This document shows positions 47,837 to 59,828 of a stretch of DNA of 64,000 bases, piece after piece. The DNA is from Cylicocyclus nassatus. Its lineage: Eukaryota > Nematoda > Chromadorea > Rhabditida > Strongylidae. The translations under genes were made by a program, and so were the position numbers. The notes below the pieces were generated by a model. That model did not search any database. It was not told the DNA's origin and worked only from the letters and a program-made list of their open reading frames with translations. Position 1 is the stretch's first letter; every line of letters begins with the position of its first letter. The stretch spans positions 2,604,001 to 2,668,000 of the forward strand of contig CATQJL010000001.1 in assembly GCA_958299035.1 (NCBI GenBank), written 5' to 3'.

Positions 47837-50707
47837 TATACTTAGAACGGACGAAAAATTTCGTCGAACGAATGAATTTCGAATAATCGGTGTTTGAAAA
47901 ATATTCGAACGAACGAATATTATTCGATCTGTAATTTTCAGATTATTCGAATTCGAATATTCGAATAATGCTACATTTCAAAATTCGAATGAACGAATAT
48001 TCGAATAAATGGGGTTGGTCGAACATTCGACTATTCGAAGAATCGAATAATTACATATGGTCGAATATTCGACTATTCGAAGAATCGAATAATTACATAT
48101 GGTCGAATATTCGACTATTCGAATAATTCGAATAATCTAACACCTCAAACAATGCTGTTTTTTTTTTCTTTGTTGCGATTTTCTGCAAAAAAATTAATCG
48201 CTAATTTGATCTTTGTAGCTGATAATAATTATATAATTATATGTAAGTAATAATTATGATAATAATAATAATTAATAAATAATAATAATTATAATTATTA
48301 ATTATTAATTAATTATACTAATTATATGTGTAGCAAGTGGTAGGAAGACTGGTTATTGCCGTTGGTTAGGGTTCCTCTTAGGAAGCAGAAGAACTTCACT
48401 GAAACATGTAGTTCGAGGTGTTTATGGCCTTTTAAGATGGGAACTAAGACTTACTTAGTAATCGTTTCAATTCCGCGTTTATTTTTCCTGGAAGTTTCTC
48501 CCGAAGCTACACAGAACTTTTTCCCAAAGCTGAAGATTTAACATGGAAAACATTTTAGATTAGGTAGTTCTTTGTAATTTAATCGTAATGGTCAGCATTG
48601 CGCTAGTTCTAAGACTAGCACTGGAGGAGCACGAGGAAGGCCTACAGTAATAGAATATATGAACCTCTGCTGTTGTACCGAAAGTTTTGTCCGTTTTTTC
48701 AAATTAATGTCAAACCACGCACAACAAAGACCTGAATGAGTTTCAGCATTAGACGCAGCTTTCCCTGCTCTTTTTTAAGAATACATTTTTGAACTACAAT
48801 CTTGTATGCTTTCTTTGATAATTGTCAAAATTCTCCATCCGTCAATTTTATCTGCTCAAAGTTAGGTTACTTTTTTTGAATTTCATCTCAAAGTTCCGGA
48901 AAGGACTAATATGGATCAAACAGAGCAATTCTCGGAATACAGGGTAATATTTTAGATTCTCTTAATTTGTTGTTTTTAGCTTCAAAAACATTATATCTTC
49001 GGAAGTCTCGATTTCTGGCAAAGTCATGAAACACGCAACTGCAGCAAATACACGAAAGCTTTTGAAACTTTTGCGAATTGAAAAATGATTCTTATCAAAC
49101 ATTATTTACGCTACATAAGCAAGTTTGACTTGCTTTGAAAGGAGCTTTTTGGAATTTGGTACTTTTACGTGGTAAACGTAATCAAAATGGCGCAGTTTCT
49201 ATCAAACAAATAATTATAACGTGCTTGGTAAACATGGCCCATGTAATCTAAAATGATTACAATGTAGCTAAAGGCTTGCTCTACATGAACATTCATCAGC
49301 GCTCTTTGAAAACATCAATAAAAATTTTTAGAACTCAGTAAAAATTTGGCGTTACTTCTAAGCTGCTCAGGAAGCCGTGGCGATAACATTGCAAAGACAG
49401 AGTAGATCAGAGAGCAAATACAGCTATAAGAAGATAAAAATCTGTATCAAATCGTACCTAAGTTGATCATGGATCGGTGTTCTGTGAGTTCTAGTGAGCG
49501 ATGAAAAAAAACGGACAAAACTTCCAGGATAATCCAATACTTCTATGCTCATCTAAATCCAGAAAAAGAAAATCGTGGAAATATCTGTATATTAGCTGAT
49601 AATCTAATACTTGTCGGGAAATATCAATCCCCGAGTTTCACAGTTTCTGTTGTAGGATTGAATTCTCACAAATTTGTTTTATTTGTATTTTTGAGGTTTG
49701 TACTTTTGTTGTAAGGGATTTTCCATATTTTTTACTCAGGTTCAAAATATTACTGTTCACCCTACACGCCTGCTCGGAGTATTATTAGAGGAATAATGCT
49801 TCGAGTGGGCGCCTACACGCGTAGTTCATGTAGGCGTGCAATTCTAACATTAGTTTTCTAAGCCTCTTTGATTTGATTACAATGACTGACATATAGGCCG
49901 CCGCCACAAGTCAAGCGGCTCAGGTCTCACGACCGCCTTGCTCTGGCCTTGCGTTGTAACGTATCTTTAAGGTATTCCGACACGCGAGCGGTGATTAGGC
50001 TGGCAAGGCAAATGAAGACCTCGAGATGAGGGAATGATTGTTGCTTATACCTGCTGCCTTAAAGGACTGCTGGTCCTTCACATGCTTATGCAAGCTGTTT
50101 GAGGACCAGTGGTGCGTTGGGCGCCTAATGATGGCTTTGCTTCTTCACCCAATTTAGAGCTTCGAGGTATCCGCGAGTAATTACGCGTCTCAACTTCTCA
50201 GATGCGATTTCCAGAAGATAATTCATCACTCCAAACGAATTATGTAAAGGCTTGTCATTACTACGCTTTGGCATGACTCGTGACTCATGCCTTAAAAGGG
50301 GAAGCTTGCTAGCCATTCTGTCATTTGATAATTCATTTGTGTGATTGACCGATCGGGGACATACTTTTACTCAGTGTAGAACAGCTAAAGTTTTCTTTTG
50401 ACATCGAATGTTCGAATGAATGCTCTCAAATATTCGAATATTCGAATGACTGTCTTTCAAGTTGGCTCGAATATTCGAATATTCGAACAACCGTCTTTTA
50501 AAATTCCTCGAATAAACGAATATTCGAATAACTCATTTTTTCAAATCATCGAATGAACGAATTATTCGAATACAGGCGTTTTTAATTTATTCGACTATTC
50601 GAATAATCGAATAATTGGACTGTTTTGAATACTCGACTGTTCGAATATTCGAATAGTCGAACATTTCGAATAAATTATTCGAACACGAATATTCGGTTCT
50701 AACTATA
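47837..50707. mobile_element. Large element with arms of palindromic TTCGAATA motifs
   Basis: The left end TATACTTAGAACGGA and the right end TCGGTTCTAACTATA are inverted copies with two mismatches, flanked by TA. Arms at about 47850-48140 and 50405-50700 are packed with TTCGAA, ATTCGAATAT and similar self-complementary words. The centre includes an AT-rich block (48225-48325), plain AT-rich DNA with no long frame, and a small hairpin near 49770-49850. It is probably a non-autonomous DNA transposon; the superfamily cannot be told. Confidence 0.45.
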
Positions 50708-50764
50708 GAAAAGAGGCGACATTGTCCATCTCGAAGGAATATAAACACTGTCAATGACAGAACA

Positions 50765-52440
50765 GATTTCGCAGTCATTGCACCGTTTGCCACAGTACCC
50801 CCTAGCGCGCCCAACAGGGTGTTCGTGGCGGGACCAGCGTACCTGCGAACTCCAAGATGAACCTAATGCAGAAGCAGTTCTTGTCCGAGGTTTTGGGAGT
50901 ACAAGAACTACAAGGACATCAAAAGATGAGCAGTTTTTTTCGCACCTAGCACAGGTGATGTGTCATACGCAGATTCTGAGTCTATTGCTTTCAGAACCGT
51001 TGTCTAAATTGGCATATTCGTAGTTGCTTTGTTTTTTTTCTCTTACTTTCAGCCCTGGATCATCGTTCTTTCTCTCTTTCAAGGTTTTTCTACTAGGATA
51101 ACGAGCGTATCAATGTTTCAATGAAGGTTCCCCAAGACTTATATTCCCGGTCACCCCATTCTTCTAGTCTGAGTTTTCGCCATCTACATGGCGAATGCTG
51201 TTTTTTTTTGTTTCAGTCCCCTCAATTGTAATGAGACGTAAATATGATTATTGATATTTCTCACCTTCATTCACTTCAGTTCCTCAGAGAAATCCTATCA
51301 TAAGCTCTAACAGTGGCGATGCTAGCTAGTCAGTGTACTACCTACCGGCTACTAGTCAGTGAGTGTAACTTGAGTCGATGTGTTATCTACGATCCAGAGG
51401 ATCAGCAACACATCATATCAATTCCAAGACCACTTTATGCAATTAGTAAGATTAAAGAAAGTAAGAAGGGACACATTTTGTGGTCGCATTACGTTTACTG
51501 TAAGTTAAGTCAGCGCCGCAATCCGAACGAATTATAGTTTCCCTTCGATGCAGCCTTACGTACAAATAGTGACAAAATGCGAAGAGAAAAAGCTGCAGAA
51601 TGACAGTGATCATGTGCGCAGATAGCATCGCAGGTTCTTTTTGAAGTTCGCGAGTGCGCGATGGTCCTGTCAGCAAATAGCGGCTTTCGCTTTGCTACGA
51701 ACGCATACAGTTCCTAAAGCTGTTGCGTTAGACTGTACGTTAGCATGAGCTCAGGGTCAATGGATGGAAACACCTCAGCAATAGTTAAATTGTCACACTA
51801 TCTTGAGTTCTCAAAGTTATACACGGTGTAAGATCCAAACTCATGTCGTCACTCTTCCTTGAACAAGACAATAGGTAAGCTATACTAGGTTATATGATAA
51901 GATATAGCTTTCAACACCTATCCAGGTGATGTTATACAGCTCAACAACTCATCAAGAAGGGCAAAACTCCGAACATCCTTAGTGCGACATTCATTCTTGG
52001 CTTTTACCAGCACCAGTTTCCGTAAGATGCTTCAAATAGAAAATAAACAGAATAACAGCTATTTCTTTCGATTTCCAGAAGTATCACCCACCTAAATAGG
52101 TCTGTTCAGTTTCTATGTATGATACATCGAAACCCTGGACTGATCTAATCCACACTTGATGGGAAAAGACACTAATTTTCAGTAGTCAGTTGAGCTAAGG
52201 GCAATTACGGTGAAATGCAAAGTGGGGTCGAAATGCGTATTTTCCCTAAGTATTGATCCTTGCTTTGTTGAGTAAACCACAGGGTCAACTCTTAGCCATA
52301 ACTACGCAAATGCAACTTCAATCAGGGACGATGTGATTAACTCGGCTGCGAAACCAGTGACTTGAACGCGGTCCCGCCACGAACAACCTGTTGGGCGCTA
52401 TAGGGGGTACTGTAGCAAGCGGTGCAACGACTGCGAAATC
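50765..52440. mobile_element. Element with 71-bp terminal inverted repeats
   Basis: GATTTCGCAGTCATTGCACC at 50765, extending to 50835, is mirrored at 52370-52440 with a few mismatches, including GGCGGGACC, GGGGGTACTGTAG and GCGAAATC. A third partial copy of the end lies at about 61628-61670. The interior has short frames only. No clear target duplication was found. Confidence 0.55.
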
Positions 52441-52628
52441 CTCTATATTAAAAGAATGGTAAGCGAAAAGTGAATCTTTTGGGGCGCCCGTGTTTTTCGC
52501 TGCGTGACCCGAATACCGTAATCCAAAATGAAATTGGCCTAAATTTTTGGGTTGGTCAGTTACGTCAGTTTGAAATTTGCAACTCGTTTTATCGCTTTCG
52601 TCGGCTTTCTCTTATTCGTCGGCTTTCT

Positions 52629-52632
<4 letters not shown>

Positions 52633-52672
<40 letters not shown>
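52633..52672. repeat. TA dinucleotide microsatellite
   Basis: About 20 uninterrupted TA units, preceded by a duplicated CGGCTTTCTCTTAT block. Confidence 0.9.
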
Positions 52673-52674
<2 letters not shown>

Positions 52675-53840
52675 AGCTACCTTATTTTCGATGTATGTAT
52701 TTCCTTTAGACACACTATCAAGAGTGAAATCTCAAATTTTTTCCAGGTGCAGCATCTCTCTTCCGTCTAGAAACTTCAAAATTGCTTTCTTTAGTTGATT
52801 CTCGTGTCACTATTTTTTATGCGGAATTAAGATGAACTAATTGCGAACTAACTCCTTTCTTGCATAGTTAGGTAAGTTAGTCACATAGACGTATCTTTTC
52901 ATTCAATTCCCTCTTTTCTATTATCTTCTTCTTCTCAGATAAAGCATAAGCAAAGCCGAAGTCACTGATTTGTCCAAAAAAATCGGCATGTTGATTCCAA
53001 AACAAACGACTTCGTTCACTACTGTTGATTTTTTTGTCGTTCTCAATATCTTCAGCGAGGGTGTTTCGCCACCGCTTGTGGAATTTTGAGGAGAAGCGTT
53101 TTTGCCTCAGAATTGCATTATTTGTTTCGATTTGGGATGAATTTGATCCAACAGCTGACGCATGCCTTACAGTTTAGTAAGCATGTGCTTCTTTCTCTTT
53201 TTGTTATCCTCAAAGATTTTCTGTTCTCCATCGCATAGATGTCCTCGCCATTTCTGTAGTGATCAAAACATTTTTCACAGTATGGTTTACTAAGAACATG
53301 ATCACAGGCATTCATCAAAACGTATCCAAATTAGTCACAATGTCAACTTCCGTGCTGCAGTATTCTTGAATCTAGACTGTGAAGCTAGCGCAAGTGTTAG
53401 TAATGAGCTACCAAAGTCTACACTGTAACTATTAAGAAATTTTGTAGTTTCTTTATGGTAGTGTGTTTGAAAAAAAACGTTGAAAATAAGGACTCTAAAC
53501 AAGATTAGGGCTCTATTTGTTTGTAGCACGTTATCTCGCAGCCGATGGAAGTTGGGCATATACCGTACGTACAGTATTTAGCCAACGTCCATCGGCCGAA
53601 AAATAAGATGCTCCAAACGAACAGAGCCTAAATCTTTTTGAAAGGCTTTGTTTTAGCCTTTTTTTCAGATGTACTAGCAAAATGAAAATATCATGTTTCC
53701 TTCAAATTTCAGAACCTCTATCCTCTATGAAACTCCCAAATTGCTAGATATGATGAGTTCTTATGTAATTGGTGTTGTTTTTCGAAGCGAATTTCAAGAA
53801 TAATAATTGCTTTGCGAAGTACTTTTCTCTTGCAACTTAG

Positions 53841-56800
53841 TTTCTCAGCCTACAGCTGCAGGCTGTACCGCCGTGAAGCTAAGCTCTCAAGTTTGTCCGG
53901 AAGAAATGTCATGTGTACCATTGTTGATTTTTCGTCGCTTCAATATCACTAATGGAACTTATGAACTTGTAAGTGTTCATTTTACGTTGATGCCGTATGA
54001 CTTGTTAATTCAAAAAAAACTGATTTTATGTAGCAGCTGACGCGTGAGCACGCCTTTGCTTCTTTTTTCTCTTGTGTTCTTTGCGAAGTTCTTATACGTG
54101 ATATAGTAGGGCCATTTTGAAACAACGGAACCATTTTTCAGTTTGCTATTGAGAACATGATCACAAAAGCTGAATGTCACATCTATATGTAACAGATTGT
54201 CATGAATTGAACTTCTTTTGCATAACTTTTGTGCAATGTGAGTACAACACAATAGAAATGGGTTTTTTTATCCGGATACTTACAACCGCTTCCAGAAAAT
54301 AAGGCCAATACATTGCACGAAGTCTCGCTAAAGTATACTGTGTCAGGAGATGGCCTATCTTGCAAAAAGGTTATCGTTGATTTTTCGTCGCTTCAATATC
54401 ACTAATGGAACTTATGAACTTGTAAGTGTTCATTTTACGTTGATGCCGTATGACTTGTTAATTCAAAAAAAAAACTGATTTTATGTAGCAGCTGACGCGT
54501 GAGCACGCCTTTGCTTCTTTTTTCTCTTGTGTTCTTTTCGAAGTTCTTATACGTGATATAGTAGGGCCATTTTGAAACAACGGAACCATTTTTCAGTTTG
54601 CTATTGAGAACATGATCACAAAAGCTGAATGTCACATCTATATGTAACAGATTGTCATGAATTGAACTTCTTTTGCATAACTTTTGTGCAATGTGAGTAC
54701 AACACAATAGAAATGGGTTTTTTTATCCGGATACTCACAACCGCTTCCAGAAAATAAGGCCAATACGTTGCACGAAGTCTCGCTAAAGTATACTGTGTCA
54801 GGAGATGGCCTATCTTGCAAAAAGGTTATCATTGCTGAATCAAATCTCTGTTGCTGTATTCGCTTTGAAAAATAATTCAGACGACATAAGATTCATCATG
54901 AAATAGGGAAGTGAGTTACTGAAATAAGAAAGAAACATGATATTTACGTCCTGATAGTACTTTTGAAAAGCTAAAACATGCGTATGTGGCATGAAGAGGA
55001 TCTTCATAAAGCTTTTAATGCAGCGGGTATTGATCTCAAAAATTATTATTGGTGTGTTTCTTGTTCTTGTAAAAATTTGGAGGTAATGCATTTCATTGAT
55101 TTAGTATTTTCCAGTTTTTCTTGCGATGATGTGCTCACATTGGCAAATTGGAATTGGCAGAGTTGGCAAATACCGCACCACGGCCAAAGGTTAACGACTC
55201 GCAAGCTGTCAAGAATCACTACAAGTAAGCTTTTTTGTAAAAGTTGAAGTAGTTTGTATATTCTGATGAGTTTTTTCTTCTTTCGGTTTGTCACTTCAAA
55301 ATTTGTTCCCATAGTTTGATGCATTTTCTTCAATATCTCTTCATTCATTGGTCGGAGCCAAGAGCTACTTACAGTCGAATCATTTCATATGATTATGTGT
55401 GCATCGCACACACCGTCCATCTTTGGCGTCTTCATCCTGGATTCGCAATCGTAAAACCGTAAGAGACTAATCAATTGCAATCGCTTACTTCATTTTAAAG
55501 TGAATAGTAACTAAAAAGGAGAAAAAACATTAAGAACACATCGGAGACGCTCACCGGAAGAGTTGTCTGCTCCAAGAAATCAGGATGGGAACGCCAAAGC
55601 TGGACAGTGTGTGCAATGACACACATGATAATATGAAATGATTCGACTGTACTTCTTGGAAGGAGATGTTACACATCGTCTGGTTCCATCGTTATCCAGC
55701 TTGTTTTACCATTTGCATCCAAATTCTTGGAAAGTAATGAGGTCACAAATGCCTTTTTCATTATAGTGCAACGATGCGCTGAATCAGTGAAGACATTCTC
55801 TATCAATAATCCATCATGGAATCATCTGGTGCGCGGATTTTATATGTGGATTGTTCAGCGCTTGAGTTCAAAGTAAGCTTGTGAAGAACATTTTTTTGTA
55901 CTTTTTTTTTGATGATTTTGCTTCATCATTATGGTTCTTATCAGTACAAAAGGCAAGTGAATGGAGCAAGTTCTGCCTAATTTCTTTTTTATGGCATTCC
56001 AAAGTGTTTCAATTTTTGACTTTTGTTTTAGTGGAGTTGACTGCATTCTTTTGAGTGTGCGAGTCTTTGATTTACTCTGCGATGTTAACAGGAAATAGGG
56101 AAGAGGATGTGAAAAAGGCAAAATTTTGCTTAGAAGGATTATACTGGCTTGCGGCTAGTACTTTTTTCCCTTTGCCAAAAAAGATCTCACTCTCCAATAT
56201 CTACTATTGTGTTTCGAACAGATATCATATTGGAATGTGACTTCGTATCATGCGCGAATTCGCACAGGCACAATAAGTGAATTGCTACAAAATACCTCGA
56301 CTTGTTTCGGCTCAGTCCGTGGAGTTGAAGCGCTCAAGGTGAAAAACGCGATGGTTGGAATTTTGGCAGTTTCTAATTTCTAGCATAGACTGACAGGGAA
56401 CATTACTTTGTTATGAGTATAAAAAAGCTGTCTTCTTTCACTTTCGAAACCAAGTTTATCATGTCCGAATTTCACACTTCTTAGCGATAGGAAATGCTAG
56501 GAAATGCAAAAGATCTGCAAAAGAGAAAGTGGTTTTGCTGAATTGGCAGCTAAAGGACTCTGCTCAACCTCCTGTCTCGTTTTGTGGCATGAAAAAGCTG
56601 AGAATCTATTGTGAACATTTGTTCAATCTTTTTGTCAAATTCTTTCAAACTGCCATAATTTCAGACCGCGCTCATTGGTTTCCTACCAACAATTGTGCTT
56701 GCTATTCGATCACCCAAAGCAGAGCTTGTAGCTGGCTTATCTTATGATACGATGTCTTGGAAATGGTGAAGGCAGAATCAGAGAAAGAAGGGATTTTTCG

Positions 56801-56897
56801 TGACGAATGTGCCGCAGCCGAATTCATTCTAACACAATGGAGAAGTGTTCTTGGTGTTGATGAGGGAGTCCTCGACTGTTTCGACTTTCTATTGTAA
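53841..56897 (+). CDS. Unrecognised multi-exon gene, 5' end not found (11 exons read)
   Basis: Exons read as 53841-53968, 54999-55082, 55161-55224, 55767-55872, 56032-56054, 56092-56157, 56268-56276, 56316-56338, 56501-56578, 56665-56727 and 56772-56897. Phases agree, giving 255 residues and a TAA stop, and needing more coding upstream (perhaps from about 53705). The first part is cysteine-containing with two N-glycosylation-type sites (NIT, NGT). The middle contains NNPSWNHLVRGFYMWIVQRL and EEDVKKAKFCLEGLYWLAA. A hydrophobic stretch TALIGFLPTIVLAIR precedes an acidic helical C terminus (AEFILTQWRSVLGVDEGVLD). The last exon is strongly codon-like. The 9-nt and 23-nt exons and the donor GTTTTG after 56578 are guesses forced by phase. 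The family is not recognised. Confidence 0.5.
53923..54830. repeat. Tandem duplication of about 453 bp
   Basis: The segment starting GTTGATTTTTCGTCGCTTCA at 53923 recurs at 54376 with only a handful of differences (an A-run of different length, single substitutions). The duplicated block contains the last 46 nt of the exon ending at 53968 and its donor site, but no acceptor, so the second copy is probably not used as an exon. Confidence 0.85.
55371..55650. mobile_element. MITE with about 75-bp inverted repeats
   Basis: ACAGTCGAATCATTTCATAT at 55371 is mirrored by ATATGAAATGATTCGACTGT ending at 55650. The arms continue through GTGTGCA and CTTTGGCG with mismatches. It lies in the intron before the exon at 55767. 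Confidence 0.7.
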
Positions 56898-57853
56898 CAT
56901 GGACATCAATCTCGTGTTAATCATGTGCATTTAGTCAGTGTCTACTTCAATGCTTGTAATACTTACGGCAGTATGAGTATGATGCTTTATGGCTATAAGT
57001 AGCTGCCAATACGTTCTACTCCTTATTTTTGTCACAACTAATAAAACTATACAATCAGAAACTTCTGGTCTCTTTTGTTGTCTGCATTCAAAAAAAGTAT
57101 AGTTTTTCTGTAATGAAGTCTTGAGCTTTAAGGTAGTGTTGATGAGGTAATGTCAAGCCAAATTATCCTTCGTTAGCTTTTTGCTTAATAGAAAAATGGA
57201 AATAGGGCTGGGGACGACTGGCGAAATGGTCTCACAAGAAAGGCTCGAGGAGTCGAAGTGGCAGATCACCACAAACATATCTCTACGAAGAAGTTGAAAT
57301 GATTTCGAACCTGCCTATTATATCTGCACAACTGTTTTGAGAAGGAAGTTATGGACGTTTTGATATGCAATAGGGGATAACATATTTAAAATTGGTTAGG
57401 GGGAAGACCGCAGCAAGAACACTAGATACTCCCACTAGGACTACAAAATCTAACATCCAGTCCTATTTTCACTGGACTATAGTAATTACACTCAACTTAT
57501 CGTATATTACCACTATTGATAGGGTGAGGGGAGGGGGAAGAGAAATCAGGAAGATGGTTCGGACCATGAGCGCCTTGGCAGTAGACTTTGCTTCCTTTCT
57601 CGCTTGCATCTTGAAAAACCAAGGCAAACTTATCCAATCGTCTCCATGATGTTAAAAATTGCGAACAACAAGCGCGATAAAGCAGTGCTCATGATGTGAT
57701 GTGAAAGCTGGTCCCTAACGATGGCTGTTGCTTTGTGAAGCAGATGCGGACGGGAGTTTGACCGCTTTTCATGATTAAGCACGTACGCCCGCACACGGCT
57801 CGCTTTCATTAGCAGCCGCCTTCGTTAGAGAATAGCTGATAATAGGGAGTAGG
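56898..57853. other. 3' flank and spacer, nothing recognised
   Basis: AATAAAACT at about 57040 could serve as polyadenylation signal for the upstream gene. The rest is plain sequence without supported exons. Confidence 0.35.
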
Positions 57854-59265
57854 CCAGATTGCCTTCCTCTTCATTCGCTTAGGCCACAAGCGCCGCAAAA
57901 TGTGGCGCGTGGAGAAACGGTCCTTCCGCATGGGCGTTTTCAGCGTCGCTCCGATTTTCACTTGTCCAACACGCTACCACGCCGCAAATCTTTCCTTTCC
58001 CCTTTTGCTTAGGCAAAAGCCGCGCAGGGTGTGTCGCGCGCGGAATGTTTGTGTGGAAAGCATTATGGTTGTGCGAAACGCCCTACATCGTGGCGCGCGG
58101 CAAGAAGCATCTTTTCATATAATTGAAATTTTTATACAGTTACGTACAAAAGCATGCAAACAGCTCCCACGGCCGTCATCCTGTTTGTAGAATGATGTTT
58201 GTATTATTGCTTTCAAAAATATGAAAGGTCAATCTGCTTTCAAGGCCAGATTGTTCTTCCTCTTTATTCGCTTGGACCACAAGCGCCGCAAAATGTGGCG
58301 CGTGGAGAAACGGTCCTTTCACACGAGGGTTTTCACCGTCGCCCTGATTTTCACTTGTCCAACACGCTACCACGCCGCAAATCTTTCCTCCCCCTTTTTG
58401 CTTAGGCAAAAGCCGCGCAGGGTGTGTCGCGCGCGGAATGCTTGTGTGGAAAGCATTATAGGCAGTGTCCCGTCAGATTTTGCGTTTCCACCTTTCTGCA
58501 AGTTTAGCCTTTTCGACTCGTAGAACCAGAATCTGAGCTTAAAACCGGGTGAAAAGACCGTTTTGGGGGAGTTTCCTCAGTTTCCAAAAAGCGGCTCGGG
58601 AGAATTTCAACGGAAATTTGGGAGGCCCCGGCAAAAAAACCCTGCCTGTAATTTTGCTTTGAAATAGCATGCACAATGCAAAGAGTGGTAGTGGGGTCCC
58701 GCGTCGAATAAGCAAGAGAAGAGGCCTAGAGGTAAGTGGGGGTGGCCAGAACCCCACCGCAGCGATATCACCCAGGGCGCGAATCTGCCGGGACACTGCC
58801 TTGGTCGCCACGAGTAGGGCGTGCGAATCGCCCTACATCGTGGCGCGCGGCAAGAAGCATCTTCTTTTCATATATGCATTGAAATTTTTATACAGTTACG
58901 TACAAAAGCATGCAAGCAGCTCCTACGGCCGTCGTCCTGTTTGTAGAATGATGTCTGTATTTTTTCTTTCAAAAATATGAAAGGTCAATCTGCTTTCAAG
59001 GCCAGATTGTTCTTCCTCTTTATTCGCGTAGATCACAAGCGCCGCAAAATGTGGCGCGTGGAGAAACGGTCACACGGAGGTTTTCACCGTCGCCCTCATT
59101 TTCACTTGTCCAACACGCTACCACGCCGCAAATCTTTCCTCCCCCTTTTTGCTTAGGCAAAAGCTGCGCAGGGTGTGTCGCGCGCGGAATGTTTGTGTGA
59201 AAAGCATTATGGTCGTGCGAAACGCCCTACATCGTGGCGGCATGAAGCATCTTCTTTTCATATAT
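57854..59265. repeat. Three direct copies of a repeat of about 390 bp
   Basis: CCAGATTG followed by CTTCCTCTT begins units at 57854, 58246 and 59002. Each contains the palindrome-like GCGCCGCAAAATGTGGCGCG and TTGCTTAGGCAAAAGC. Unit 2 is enlarged to 756 bp by an inserted element (58461-58800). Unit 3 is cut short near 59265. Confidence 0.8.
58461..58800. mobile_element. MITE inserted in the second repeat unit
   Basis: The ends GGCAGTGTCCCGTCAGAT and its near complement (ending CGGGACACTGCC) form terminal repeats of about 24 bp. The boundary is confirmed because the neighbouring units lack the segment. Confidence 0.75.
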
Positions 59266-59696
59266 GCAATGATTTTGAAAGTCCAAATTTGTCAAATACC
59301 TTATGTTCGGTGGAAAACATTTGAGTAACACTCATTCAGCATTCTGCTGGGTATGCACTTTCGTTGTAATCATGATATATCATTATGATTTCGTGCTCTG
59401 ACTTTTGTTCCACATTACTAGATCCCCGACTTGTGCATCTACCACATGAACGCGAACTACGCGGCAAAGCGATAGCTATGCGCATTCTCCATTTGTGACT
59501 TCTGTGGTGCAGCTTAGCTGCTTCGAATGAAGGGAGAAAAGGACTTTCAGAAAAAGAGGAGATTCGGGCTTGATTTAAAAATTCTGAAGAATAAAAACTA
59601 TGTACTTAGACTGGAAATGCTAACGGCACTATTTCAGTATTCGGCGCCGAAAATCAAAGTCGTGTTTCGCTGAAACTCGGTCCATGCTTTTTTTCG

Positions 59697-59828
59697 GGTG
59701 GAGGAACGAACACCTCAATTAGATACCACCTCCGCGGACTGCTGGTCCTTTCGTCCTACTGTTATGCATAGTGTTGGGACCAATAGTCCGCGGAGGCGGT
59801 GCCTAATTGAGGTGTTCGTTCCTCCACC
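59697..59828. mobile_element. Short palindromic element, 132 bp
   Basis: GGTGGAGGAACGAACACCTC at the left end is mirrored exactly at the right end. The arms are about 52 bp with four mismatches around CTCCGCGGACT, and the loop is about 27 nt. No coding content. Confidence 0.75.

Noticed and set aside
53118..53318. Minus-strand frame with CDHVLSKPYCEKCFDHY as a zinc-finger exon
   Set aside because: Cysteine spacing does not complete a known finger and no phase-consistent neighbouring exons were found.
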